From: Chamaecyparis obtusa
Taxonomy: Eukaryota; Streptophyta; Pinopsida; Cupressales; Cupressaceae
Length of the DNA: 64,000 bases
Reading direction: 5' to 3'
Assembly: GCA_027943335.1 (NCBI GenBank)
Contig: BSBK01004085.1
Location: 62,001-126,000, forward strand
The notes under the pieces were generated by a model that did not search any database, was not told the origin of the DNA, and saw nothing but the letters and a program-made list of their open reading frames with translations. The position numbers and the translations under genes were made by a program. Of this stretch, positions 37,045 to 48,203 are shown piece after piece (the stretch's first letter is position 1; every line of letters starts with the position of its first letter).

Positions 37045-38403
37045 TATGAATCTACATGCAAAAAAAATAAACTATCTTAACAAACTCTAGGAAGCAAGAA
37101 AAACTAGAAAGAAAACCCAAAACTAACCAAAACTAAAAGCTAAGGGGTCAAAATAGTGAGAAAACTAGCTTAATAGATTTTTTGAACCTTTGGGGTATCA
37201 GGGTTTGATCACCTCTTTTGGGGTTCTAGAACACCAAAACCCTAAAGGCTGAAAGCCTTGGGCCTTTGGGCTTGAAGATGGGAGAGAATTGAAGAGGTTG
37301 GGGTTTTAGGGTCTCAGGGAACCCAATTCCCCAAAACTCCAAAGAGAGTTGAGTCCTACGATAGTGGAAAATAGGCATAAGAGATTCGGGCTCCAATACC
37401 CCTTTTGGGGTTTTAGGGTCCAAAGACTTCGACACTATGGAACAAGTAATGCAAATGCCCAAGGCATGGATAATGTTGATGAAAGGAGGCATGAGATGAT
37501 TGGGGCTTCAGACTTTAATCTCCTTGTGGGATTTTGGGGCCTAAAGACCAAATACATAAAAAAGATAGGTATTATATGAAAGATGTATAAATGGGGGGAA
37601 AACATTGAATCCAACCATAGTGTGATCCCAAAATCTAAAACTCTAAAACAAACTAACTAACTAAGAAAACAAAAAAAACTAAACCTAAGAGACCATGCTA
37701 GAAACAAATTTAGAAGAAAAACAAAAATAATAATATTGAGGGTGCACTCAAATCCTACCTTTGAAAGATATCCAAATTGATAACCACGACGCAAATGAAA
37801 GGAGGAAACGACCAAGGAAGCAATGCAAAATGCACGAGAAAAAAACCAAAGCACAAAATAGTTGAAAGAGAAGACAAATTGCTCTTAGGGCTCAAGTAAA
37901 TAAAATGTTGCAATATGATAATGAGTCCTTAGTGAGCCCTTTTATAGGCCTAGGGTATGGGTGTCAGTATCCAATGCACCCCTCTTAGGAATTAGTGTGT
38001 TGGGCTTTCAGGGTATCGGGGGTACAAGGACCTCTGACAACCCAACTTTCCAATGGTGTGAGTGTTAGGTTCAACATCATAACCAAGGTAAATTTCCCTT
38101 TTGGGACTTCAGAATTTCAGAGGTCTAGGGACCTCTGATACCCCAAAAACCCAAAATGACTTTCTAGACAACAAACAACAAAAAATAAAAAATAAAAACA
38201 AGGAAAAGAAAGGGAAAAAGGAAGCTAAAGTCAACCTAGAAATATCCCCAATTATAGGGGGCTTGGGGATGACAATCTAACTCATCGATAAACTGACTAG
38301 ACTGGACTTAGGGACAAGAATACAAGAAGCAAAAATAAAATAAAAAGCGGGGGCCCATCAGGCCAAGTGGCCAAAGTGGGGTATGAATTGTGAAAGCACA
38401 ACA

Positions 38404-39938
38404 ATTTGATCATTACAACTCAAATTACAATGTGATCCATTGAATGATAGCTAAGACATAGCAATGATCCATAAAGATCTAGTCAAGGATGGAGAAATCC
38501 ACAAAATATTAGTCCAACCTTGTAGCCAACATGAACACAATGGAAACAATAGCCAATATAGCAAAGAAATAAAAGATTGGCCTTCAATTATTATCAGAAG
38601 ATCAAAATACAACAGATCTGTAACATGTAGTCTTACATGCCAAGAACACATGCCTGATTATGATTACAAATCCCTTACAAACTATAGCCAAACTATGACA
38701 AAATAATCTTATGAAAATCACACATCCCTTAGGAATAAGTCCCTAAGCTTATATAGCCAATACAATCATCGGTCGACATAGAAAAGATCACATTTGCCAA
38801 GAATAGAGAAAATGTAATACACCAAATAGGTTAGCTCCCAAATACCTAGGAATAACCCCCAATGAATAAAGTAAGAGATGCGATCACATAATGAAGTCGA
38901 CCTCAAACGTATCAATGAGATGGCATGATCGCAATCAGGAAATCCAATCGGTAGATTGACCGGTGAATACCAAGAATGATCGATAAATGAACATGATAGT
39001 CTCACCAATAATTTGAAATAACTCCTGCATGATGAATTTACATGTGGTGTGATCATATGACAAAATTCAAGATGAATCCATGAACACATTGTAGCAATCA
39101 CAACTCAAAACAACAAGTATAGATTGACTACAACTCGAAACACTTGACTGATTAACAAGAAACTAAATATATTTTTTCTTGATGCAAGGTTGCTTGGATC
39201 CCAAGATGCTCCTGCATCACATAAGAACATCCTCAAACATGCAACAAATCCATAAAATACCAGAATCCTTTGCAACATGTTACACCAACCATGTCAGTGA
39301 AGAAGAATAAGAACACCAACATGCCACAAGAAAATTATCCAAATCAATTACACCAATGAATGGGATACATCAACACAAATGTAACATGATCATAAGCCAT
39401 CAATAAGAAACATTGAATAGCACAAAAACATCTTTATCTTAGAACTCATAATCATCTCTGCACTGTATACTAGGAGCAATAAATAGTAAACATTATCACT
39501 TTAGAAATATAGCTGGTGATCCTCAAATCGACAAACCAATCATGTCAAGGACACAAATCCAAGTCCTAAACATGTCATATCCTTTACATCATGAAATATT
39601 GTCACACCAATACATGCTGATCCAAATAATGTCACATTGTCTCTTCCTGAACACTTCTTGAACATCAAAATACCAGTCTTTGATAAATCAACCATAATTG
39701 AATCAAATATCACTATGAACCTCTATAACCTAGCATAGATAAAGTACAAACACATCTCAACACTTATGTAGCTTTGCATCATCATATCTTCAATACAGTA
39801 GTTGTACCAATACTGAACATTCCTACAACATCTCTGCAACACTATCATAACAAAGAAATATGTTGACATCAATGACAACAAATATCTCAAATATGTGATA
39901 GAATTATCTAAAGAAAATGTTTTCACAATATCCCAACA
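38404..39938 (-). repeat. 5' LTR of the Copia element, part 2
   Basis: Begins ATTTGATCATTACAACTC, continuing the alignment to 6896-7684 that stopped at 11613. Interrupted by an insertion at 38475-39219. It ends CACAATATCCCAACA and is followed by TTGAA, the Copia target repeat, then by RNase H codons of chromovirus A. Confidence 0.9.
38475..39219 (-). mobile_element. 745-bp insertion in the Copia LTR, probably a solo Ty3 LTR
   Basis: The aligned Copia LTR copy at about 6958 lacks this segment. It is flanked by CATAA on both sides (38470-38474 and 39220-39224). On the minus strand it starts TGATGCAGGAGCATCTTGGG and soon has CCTTGCATCA, resembling the start of the chromovirus A LTR (TAATGCAAGAGCATCC...CTTGCATCA). 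The other end (TAGATCT) does not finish in CA, so it may be truncated or mutated. Confidence 0.7.
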
Positions 39939-39943
39939 TTGAA

Positions 39944-41512
39944 TAGTCAAGGAAAGTTGAATCAAAGGCATTTAAAATGGGTTGATTTTTTGCAAAGTTA
40001 CACTTTTTTTTAAAGCGCAATTGTGGAAAGTCTAATAGAGTTGAAAATGCCTCAAGTCAGAGATAATTTGTTGATAGAGATGCAGATCAAAGTTTTTGGG
40101 TTTCAGGAACTCAAGAGTTTGTACCTTGAGGATCCTAATTTTGGTGAGGCCTTGAGAGCTTACATAGAACCTATTACTCTAGACAGGATTAGGTGGCCAA
40201 ATTTTACAATCCAAGATAGTATGTTATTAAAAGGTAGCCAATTGTGCATTCTAAAGAGTTCCATGAGGGAGAAGCATAGTGGAAGATTGGTTGGACACTT
40301 TGGTCGAGATAGAACCATTTCTTTGGTTAGTGAGAATTATTATTGCCCCTAGTTGCAATGAGATGTTAAGAAAACTATGCAAAGTTGTAGAATATGTTAG
40401 ATGGAAAAAGAAACCAAGAAAAATATAGGGTTATATAAGCTAATACATGTACAAGAGAGGCCATGGGAGGATATTAGTATGAAATTTTTTCTTGGTTTAC
40501 CAAGGACTCAAAGAGGACATGATTCCATTTTTGTGGTGGTGGACATGTTCTCAAACATGACACATTTTATTCCTTGTAGGAAGACTAATTTTTTTGTTCA
40601 TTTTTCAGAGAAGTGTTGAGACTACATGGTCTACCAAAGAGCATAGTTTTAGATCGAGGCACTAAGTTTGTTGGGTAATTCTGGAGGACATTGTGGAAAA
40701 AGATAAAGATAGATTTGAAATTTAGCTTAGTGCATCATCCAAAGACTGGTGGATAGACATAAGTGGTAACTAGGAGTTTGGGAAATTTGTTGAGGTGTTT
40801 AGTAGGAGATAAACCCAAGGGGTGGGATATAATTTTTCCATAGACAAAAATTGTATACAATAATTCTATCAATAGGAACACTATAAATCACCATTCCATA
40901 TTGCATATATGGAAGTATTCCTAGAAATGCTTCAGAACTAAGGGAGTTGGACAAAGGAGAAAAGAGTAGCGTCGGAGTTGTAGACTTTGCACCTAAATAA
41001 TTTACATGAAGAGGTGAGAAAACATATTAATAAAATGAATATTCAATACAAAGATAAGGTAATTCAACAAAGGAAATATAAGGAATTTTAGATTGGACAT
41101 GAAGTCATGGCTCATTTGAGAAAGGAGAGATTTCCAGTGGGAACATATAATAAGTTGAAGATGAAGGAATTTGGACCATGCAAAATCTCAAAGAAGCATG
41201 ATTTAGGAAATGCTTATGAAGTATAGTTGCCTAGTGAGCTCGATATTTGACCTGTGTTTTAATATTTCAAATTTGACAGAGTATCATGAAGGAAGTATTG
41301 AAGATGAGATAGCAGAAGCACAATGGAACATTTCAACTCCTACTTTAGTTATAAAGGAGATAAAAGACATCCTGGATAGTCGTGTTGGCAGAAGAACAAG
41401 AAATAGGAAATATGAAGAGTACTTGGTCAAATGGAAACAAAGAACTATTGAAGATTCATTGTGGCTATCAAAGGAAGAGGTTGACCACCTTGGTTTTCCT
41501 TTGCACACCTGA
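39944..41512 (+). pseudogene. Chromovirus A RNase H end, integrase and chromodomain
   Basis: Continues the RNase H broken at 6305 (GKLNQRHLKWVDFLQSYTF). It has the HHCC region (GHFGRDRTISLVSENYYCP), the integrase core (GLPRTQRGHDSIFVVVDMF and SNMTHFIPCRKTN near 40490-40590), and then frameshifted core remnants. A chromodomain with RKYEEYLVKWKQRTIEDSLW ends at about 41512. Two open stretches (40023-40352 and 40401-40619) survive. Several stops and at least one frameshift (near 40610) inactivate it. Confidence 0.85.
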
Positions 41513-41550
41513 TATGTGACAAGGTCACTTCTCAAATTACCTTGGGTGTC

Positions 41551-42379
41551 TAATGCAAGAGCATCCAGGGTGTAAGACCAATCTTGCATCACCCGAAAAT
41601 ATTGTTTAGTTTTTCAAATTTAAGGGCTATTTTGGGTTGGGTTACTGTTTTTGGAAAGTTTTCATTTGAACACAAATTTTTCCAATTAATTTTCTGGAGG
41701 TTCATTTTGGTTATATAATCATGTTGGTAAAGTTTCATGGCAAGATCAAGTTTAGTTTTGAAGATATTGAATTTTCTATTTTGGCGAGGGGTACAAAAAC
41801 TTTGAACTTAGTTTTGAAGGCCTTAGAGGCTTCAAAAGAGGGTCAAACTTTTTTTGTGACAATGCTTCATAATCTTAGTTGCAAAGCGCTTTGAGAGGTT
41901 TCCAAAAAGCAGTTATAATAGCCAATCGGGTACACAGTTCACTAGATATGGCCTCCGAAATTTATGCTACTTTAGGAGATACTTCAATGAACATCGAAAC
42001 CCATTTGGGGGCATATTATTGGCATATTCAAATGTAGGGAAAAATAATATAAATATGGTTGGCCTAAAAAATGGGGGATTACAATTTCTAGAACCTTCTA
42101 GGGTGGTTAAACTTCCCAATATTTAAAGAAGACAAATAAGGGTTACCAGGGGTAGTTCTGATGGTGCATATGGTGGGTGGCTATGACTTGCATATTGTTG
42201 AATGAAAATTCCCATGTGGTCGTATCATGTTATTTTCTAAATATTGTAATGCCATTTCATTGAAGATAATAGAAATCAAGTGTTTCTATTCTTGCAATTG
42301 TTTGGTTCTTGCAAAATTTTTGTTTGTTTCTCTATTGTGTTGTGTGTGTTTGGGTTAGTAAGGGGAGTACCCTTCATCA
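41551..42379 (+). repeat. 3' LTR of chromovirus A
   Basis: Follows the chromodomain by about 35 bp. It starts TAATGCAAGAGCATCC (probably TG mutated to TA) and ends GTACCCTTCATCA, as does the 5' remnant at 3388. The start is inferred from its resemblance to the TGATGCAGGAGC start of related LTRs. 829 bp. Confidence 0.75.
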
Positions 42380-43062
42380 GATCCAAACATTTGCATGCTC
42401 AAATTTCTTATCCCCCAGTTGACATAGATGCTCAATGTGTTATTGTTTCTAAGAAAAATACATTAGAGATAAGTTATTACTTTTTGAGTTTACCTCTTTT
42501 ACCCAATTGTGTGCAGTGCTACATAATTATATGCTTTAGGTGAGCCAGTTAGTCAACAATCATCCAAAAAGTTTCAAAATACCAACAAAGGTTTCATCAA
42601 GATTAATGACCATTCCAACAAAGTTGATGCACAAATGGTAACTACAACATCAGGAGTGGCTCCTTTGTCGTATATTTTCAAACCATCTCATAATTTTGCA
42701 TCTCTTTCTAAATCTTTGCATAATGTTATGTTAAAGTTCATTAATGCTACTATTTTGAAACTTCGTCCTAACCTATTGACTCTTCTAAACCATTTTCATC
42801 TTCCCATGATCCTAAATATTTTTTCCAATATCATCATTAACATAGCCATGATATTGAGAAGCATTATCATTTGAAAATTTGTATCCAAAACCTTAGAGAT
42901 TCTAATACCATAACCATTGAGGGTATGAAATATCAAGGAAATAAATTTGTTTTACCCCTTAACCAAAATCTTCAAATATATACCAATAATTTACCTTTCC
43001 ATTCTACCAATACCATTGAGCAAACCAATTCATTTCCTTCTTCTTCCACCCACATTGTTTTG
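42380..43062. other. Unassigned DNA with weak open frames
   Basis: Lies between the chromovirus A LTR and a Copia LTR fragment. Plus-strand open stretches (42635-42874, 42871-43086) show no recognisable domain. It could be decayed coding sequence of an older element. Confidence 0.35.
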
Positions 43063-43350
43063 TTGGGATATTGTGCAAATATGTGATTCAGAGATTGCTT
43101 TCACATATTTGAGAGATGTTTTGTCATTGATGCCAACATATTTCTTTGTTGTGATAGTGTTGCAAAGATGTTGCAAGGATGTTCAGTAAGTTGATTGGAT
43201 CAGTGAGGCTACTATATTTTAGATTGGTTTATGTGAAGCTACAAATATTTTGAGGAATGTCTGCACTTGATCTTTGTCAAGTTGTAGAGGTTTGCATGAC
43301 GATTTGAGATAGTTATGTGTGATTTATTTTATCTATCAAAATCATTGTTT
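43063..43350 (+). repeat. Copia LTR fragment, plus orientation
   Basis: TGTTGGGATATTGTGCAAATATG and the following ~250 bp match the reverse complement of the Copia LTR end at about 39700-39938, including AACATATTTCTTTGTTATGAT-like and GTTGCAAAGATGTTG blocks. It is a third copy of that LTR family, without a polypurine tract before it, so probably the start of a 5' or solo LTR. The right limit is uncertain. Confidence 0.65.
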
Positions 43351-43739
43351 AACCTTTTGCTCTAATTGTAGTTGACCGCTTGTGCAATCAATCTTCTATA
43401 CTCTAGAACAATGAAATCCCAGATCAATGAGATTTGTTTCTCCTCAAACAATCAAAGCACCATAATCTTGGTCAAACCTTATCCAAATTTTGGTCAAACT
43501 TGGTCAACAAGACCTAATATCAGTGCAAAATATGACATACACGCTTAAAACCTCATTAAAATCATATCTATTCCTCCCCTCATCATTTTATCAATTGAAA
43601 TTACTTCCAATCACTAGAGCACCTAGCCATACAATTCAATTTCGCTCTTGAGGGGGCATAACCCTGACATCAACAATTAAGTGATCACATCATCAAACAT
43701 CAAGAATCTTTAATCAAGCAATCAAAACATCAAATCAAA

Positions 43740-44200
43740 CAAGACCTCATTGCAAGGGGCATCTCAACTTCATCATACCATATCAAGTTGAGATTCTTTG
43801 TCATCATCAAATCTTTAGGGGCATATCAATTTTATCACTTCATATCAAGATGATATTATCCTCGCCAATCTAATTGGCTTCATCACATCACATTAAGTCA
43901 ATAGCACTATCAATCTCTTAATGATGATGAGTTTCATCGCTTCACATCAAACTGGTTATTCATTCAAACCAAACCAATGGTTTAAGAGTCTTTTTCTGAC
44001 ATTAATCAATTTCATCGCTTCACATCAAATTGGTTAGTTGTCATCATCAAACCAAACATGTGTTCAGTTTCATTGCTTCACATCAAACCGACCATTTTGT
44101 TCTATCCTCATCGGTTCTAGTTCAATCAAGTTCCGAATCGATATCTTCGAATTAATTGACTTGAGAGTAGTTTCATCGCTTCGTCTCAAATTATTCTTAG
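43740..44200 (+). repeat. Degenerate tandem repeat TTCATCGCTTCACATCAAA
   Basis: At least four good copies of this 19-bp core, spaced about 50-110 bp apart (near 43931, 44011, 44069, 44170), with weaker copies upstream (CTTCATCATACCATATCAAG type). It lies just before a polypurine tract and putative LTR, so is probably the 3' non-coding repeat region of a Ty3 element. Confidence 0.6.
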
Positions 44201-44249
44201 TCTCAACACTAATTGTTCTTTGAATCAATGCATTGATCACACATCAATT

Positions 44250-44263
44250 CAAAGAGGGGCAAA
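44250..44263 (+). other. Polypurine tract
   Basis: CAAAGAGGGGCAAA, directly before TATAATCACC, which resembles a mutated TGTAATCACC LTR start. Confidence 0.5.
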
Positions 44264-45263
44264 TATAATCACCTAAAAATGGTCACCAAAACCATAAACC
44301 CCTAATCTCAATTATTCATCAAGAAAGCCCTAATTTTGATAAAATCCCCTAAGTCCCATTCAAATATTGCACTTGATCCTAATTAATTAATTAATTCCTA
44401 AATTATAATGTTATTGGCAATAAAATTAAACCTTATACTATTTATTTAATTAATATTTTAGAATGTTGATTAAATAAATAAAGAATTATCAATTAATTAC
44501 AAAAAGGAATTAAATTAATTATGTCATCACATTTTTGGAGAAAAATGCATAAAATCCCTTTAATATTCTAAAAAGGCATTTATGAAGTCATCATCCAATC
44601 AATTGAAATCAATTTTGGAAACAATCCACTTAACTAGAAAAATAAATCTGTTAACTCATCAATCATTTTAGAAACTTTAGTTTTGCTTGGGAAGTTTCCT
44701 AAATAATTGATTCTCTTAACCAATCAAATGAGTTGCACGTGGATTGTGCTAGTTTTGAATAAATCTCAATCATTCATTTGGAATCAATCTTGTCCGTTCA
44801 TTCTCGAGAGGATTTCTATATAGCCAGACCTCCATTCTCACAAAAAGGATTCCAAATATTTCTTAGAGTAATGCTGTCAAATTGATTTTTATTTATGCAT
44901 TTTTAAGATCATTGTTAGATAGATTAATTGCTTAATTAGTTTGTTTTTGCATTGCAATCTTAGTTTAGTTTATTTCATCTTCTTTTCATCATTCAAAATC
45001 TAGGAACACTTCAATTTGGTTTAAAATGAATCAATCTTAGATTCAGCTTGGATGAACTTGCATTTCATTATAGTTTAGCTCTTAAATCCTTCATTTAGAT
45101 AGAGTCTAAAGTCACTGGGTTTGTAATGCCCTGAGACCAAACTCACACTCTTGTCTACTAGAAGACAATGAGTTGCCTTGGTTAATTTCATATTCTCAGA
45201 TTGTCATGCTTTCATTTATTAGATTAACCAAATAATGATTCATTGAAGTGTAGTGTTAGCACA
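44264..45263 (+). repeat. Putative Ty3 3' LTR
   Basis: Starts TATAATCACCTAAAAATGG after the polypurine tract and holds a TATA box (CTATATAGCC near 44816) with a leader-like stretch downstream. It may end at TTAGCACA (45263), but no partner copy is in the window. Boundaries are approximate. Confidence 0.4.
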
Positions 45264-46040
45264 TTTTCACACTCACAATACTCAACATAAAACTCATTTA
45301 TGTATAATGGACATAAAACTTAAAATTAATTTGGTTATATTCATAAATTTACAAAGATTATATAAAGTAGTTGATAGTTTACAATATATAAAATAAACAA
45401 GCAATTATAATGTTGTGTGAACTTACAATTGATCGAGTAGATAACAATGTGCATTTTAAACTATGTGGATTGTTTTTTGAAGGGTTGTAGGAAAATTGGA
45501 CTAGGAAAATGAATGTATTTGTAAGATTACATGGGAAGACATGTTTTTGATTTGTGCATTTTCATTCATTGGTTGAATCCATATGTGGATTGATTCAATT
45601 GATATGAACAAATGAATTTGATGGATGTTTAAAATTTTAAAATTGATAATAAGTTTGTCATTTGATTGATTTGGTTGAATGCTTGTTTGATCAAAAGTCT
45701 TAAATTTTTGTCCTCTTGTTTTGATTGCTTGATTGGTGAGCCTACTAGTTGGAAGTATTCATGAAGTGCCCAGTAGTTGAGCAATTATCTTGTGATAAAA
45801 TTAAGTTAATGAAGAGATATGGGGTGTATTTGTTTGTTTGATGGACACTTGGTAAGCCATGCCAATCATAAATGATTTCATATTAACAAAGCACTATTTT
45901 TATTAAGATTGTCACTTCATGTGTAGCTAGGATAATTAATATATATCTATGTTTCAAAGTGTCATTTGTATCTGAAATAATTAAACTACATCTTTTTTAA
46001 CCACTGACTTAAAATTAGAGAAAGGGTTTCAATTTTTTAA
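45264..46040. other. AT-rich intergenic DNA
   Basis: No coding potential or repeat ends were recognised. It forms the far upstream flank of the kinase gene. Confidence 0.5.
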
Positions 46041-46690
46041 GTGGGTAATATATACAATTTGTGTTAGTTTGGATATTGACAAGTGCATTTGCATCCATCC
46101 TATCTTTAGCATGTATTTTATTAAAAAAAACAAAAATGTAATTCAAGTATACTTGTTAATACAATAAAGAATCAATTTTAAAAATATTTTAATTACTTTA
46201 TTAGATTAAAAAAATACATGAATTGGGTCTATTATGATCAACCACTACATCCATTATAGAACATGTTCCAATCAATGAACCCTCCCCACCTATATATATA
46301 TATATATATATATATAAACACAAAATTAAATATAAATAATATGGATATACAAATTTAACTTAATCTTTTAGTGGGTAATATATACAATTTGTGTTAGTTT
46401 AGATATTGGCAAGTGCATTTGCATTCATCCTATCTTTAACATATAGTTTATTAAAAAAACACAAAAATGTGATCCAAATATACTTGTTAATGCAATAAAA
46501 AATCAATTTTAAAAATATTTTAGTTACTTTATTAGATAAAAAAAATAATACATGAATTAGGTCCATTATGATCAACCACTACATCCATTATAAAACATGT
46601 TCCAATCAATGAACTCTTGCCACCTATATATATTTAAATAAATACAAAACTAAATATAAAATAATACAGATATGCAAATTTAACTTAATC
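46041..46690. repeat. 330-bp tandem duplication
   Basis: Two adjacent copies, 46041-46370 and 46371 to about 46690, both starting GTGGGTAATATATACAATTT and sharing GATCAACCACTACATCCATT. The first copy holds a (TA)13 microsatellite at 46291-46316, which is short in the second. It lies 200-850 bp upstream of the kinase leader. Confidence 0.9.
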
Positions 46691-46879
46691 TAAATATATA
46701 GAGACACTTCCTTAAAAAGCACAATAAAATAATAATAATATAAATATACAGATTTTACCTAATCTAGGCAGATTCATTTCCTTCATACTATAAATTAATA
46801 TTGTTCCATATATAACTATCCTTATACAACATTCTTTGACAATGGACCTTTTGTTTTATTATAATTCGACAAAACAGTT

Positions 46880-48203
46880 CAATAAAAATACGAAGGGCCG
46901 AATGACGTTTTTAAGAAAGCCGTCGCCGTTACGTTAGCATGGTTGGGTCAAATTTGAGAGCGAGAGAGTTACTAAACCGTACGATGTACGAAACAGTTCG
47001 GATTGAAAAACCCCTATCGTCTGTTACGGTGTACGGCGAATGCACGTGTTATTCAAAACAATTCAAGATTTTTCTTAGCGGTCAGACTTCAAAAACACGG
47101 CGAATATTTTCATAGGACATTATGAATTTTCGTAATGTTGGCTTGCGGGGATAATGGGGAGCTAAAAGACAAGAGTATTTAGGTCGGAACCACCCTAATG
47201 CGTAAGTGCGCGGTCACATGAACGGTGGAACCACCGCTGAAAGAAAGCAACTGGCTTTTTCAGTAGTGGCAGAGGGTAGGACAGAACAGAAAAAGATCTG
47301 AAATAGATAGTGAAAATGGCCGAAAGAGATATTTCCCGAAGCCGAAATCTGCTTCAAATTCGTTGATAATGGCGGGGCCTCTTTGTTCAGTGGACATAAA
47401 TTTTTTAGGTTGTACTGGAGCATAAATCTGAATAGAATTTGTGCAGATTTGGGTTCCATTGGCTAAATTTAGCGTCCGATTCAAAGAAGCTCTGGAATGG
47501 GATTTTTAGGGCCGCGCGACAAACAATTTGGCAATGCGGAACGAGACAATTTGAGAGATTGTAGAGTTGTGCCGAGTTTTTTCATTTCTCGGTGTGGCTG
47601 GTTGGGTTGTATGGTTTGATTCGAGTTCTTGAACAGCCTGAAGTTTGAGTCATTTTTCGCTTTTTAGGCGTAGGGACTGTTGTTAATTGTTTTGAAGACA
47701 GCGACAAAATTATTCGTGGTTTTCAGTGTAGATTTGGAAGCTACGTTCAATGTGCAGTTATTTAGGATTTTTTTTTTTGAGTCAAGAGCTTCTCAGACTG
47801 AAGTTTTGAGCTGTTGTTGCGTGGGATTCAAGGTTTCAGCTTTTGGCAGCGTTTTAGCAAAATGCTCTGAATTTCGCTAAACGTTGCCTCTCTTTTTTGA
47901 GAAAAAATGTTTCGATCAGAGATCGTTGAGTGGATTTTAAAGCCAGTTGCTGATGTTTTGGAATTTTGTGAGAAGATTTAGGTAATGGTGTTCCAAGGAT
48001 AAATATTTTAGGCTTTGTGCGTGGCATTGAAGATATAGAGTATTTACGGCGTTTTCATGAAAAAATGCAGTGAATTTCGCGGAAATTTGTGTTCGAGGCA
48101 TTTATGTAAATCTTTAATCAGTAGCCGTTATTTTTGAAATTTGCGAGAATGTTTGGGTCGAGAGCTTCCAAGGATCAAGAATTTTAGCCGTTCTGTGCCA
48201 CGG
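46880..48203 (+). promoter_or_regulatory. Promoter and 5' leader region of the kinase gene
   Basis: Base composition changes sharply here. CpG dinucleotides, rare in the surrounding repeats, are frequent (for example GCCGTCGCCGTTACG near 46920), as expected for an unmethylated promoter. No clear TATA box was found. A good splice donor (CACGG|GTAAGAT) ends the region at 48203. The exact transcription start cannot be read from sequence. Confidence 0.5.

Larger units (their letters stand above)
11614..38403 (-). mobile_element. Giant Tat-type Ty3 element L, third level of the nest
   Basis: A minus-strand Ty3/Gypsy element inserted in the Copia 5' LTR. Target repeats are ATTTT (11609-11613) and ATTTG (38404-38408). 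Without chromovirus B it is about 18.9 kb. The order is 5' LTR (6.46 kb), primer site, gag, protease, archaeal-type RNase H, RT, RNase H, integrase, 3' LTR (4.81 kb). There is no chromodomain. Size, RT type (IIYMDDLTVF) and the second RNase H place it in the Tat/Ogre side of plant Ty3 elements, which is an inference without a tree. The LTRs carry sense-strand open frames. Coding parts are heavily broken. Confidence 0.85.
31941..38403 (-). repeat. 5' LTR of element L (6.5 kb)
   Basis: It starts TGTTGAGTGTTGTATTTACATG and ends GAAAGCACAACA. At 6463 bp it is far longer than most plant LTRs. It aligns with 11614-16424 except for a 1.63-kb stretch (34324-35958) absent from the other copy. Minus-strand open frames occur at 36511-37044, 35296-35598 and 33833-34042. 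Confidence 0.85.
6306..39938 (-). mobile_element. Ty1/Copia element, second level of the nest
   Basis: A minus-strand Copia element inserted in the RNase H of chromovirus A. Target repeats are TTAAA (6301-6305) and TTGAA (39939-39943), one mismatch. The 3' LTR is 6306-7684. The 5' LTR starts at 11000, is broken by element L after 11613, and resumes at 38404-39938. After removing the inserts, the two LTRs measure about 1379 and 1390 bp, which supports the reconstruction. The domain order integrase then RT then RNase H identifies Copia. gag and most of the protease are deleted, leaving an internal region of only about 3.3 kb. Confidence 0.85.
3286..42379 (+). mobile_element. Ty3 chromovirus A, outermost element of the nest
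   Basis: This is a plus-strand Ty3/Gypsy element with domain order gag, protease, RT, RNase H, integrase, chromodomain. It is interrupted in RNase H by a Copia element (6306-39938). Joining the two flanks across one target-repeat copy restores an uninterrupted RNase H reading (...LQYLN then SQGKLNQRHLKW...), which proves the two halves were one element. The left LTR survives only as its last ~103 bp, and the right LTR is about 829 bp. Many stops and at least two frameshifts make it inactive. The sequence after the right LTR is GATCC, and the matching left duplication is lost. Confidence 0.85.

Noticed and set aside
43063..43350. 3' LTR of a complete second Copia element
   Set aside because: No polypurine tract or Copia coding sequence precedes it. 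It is treated as an isolated LTR fragment.
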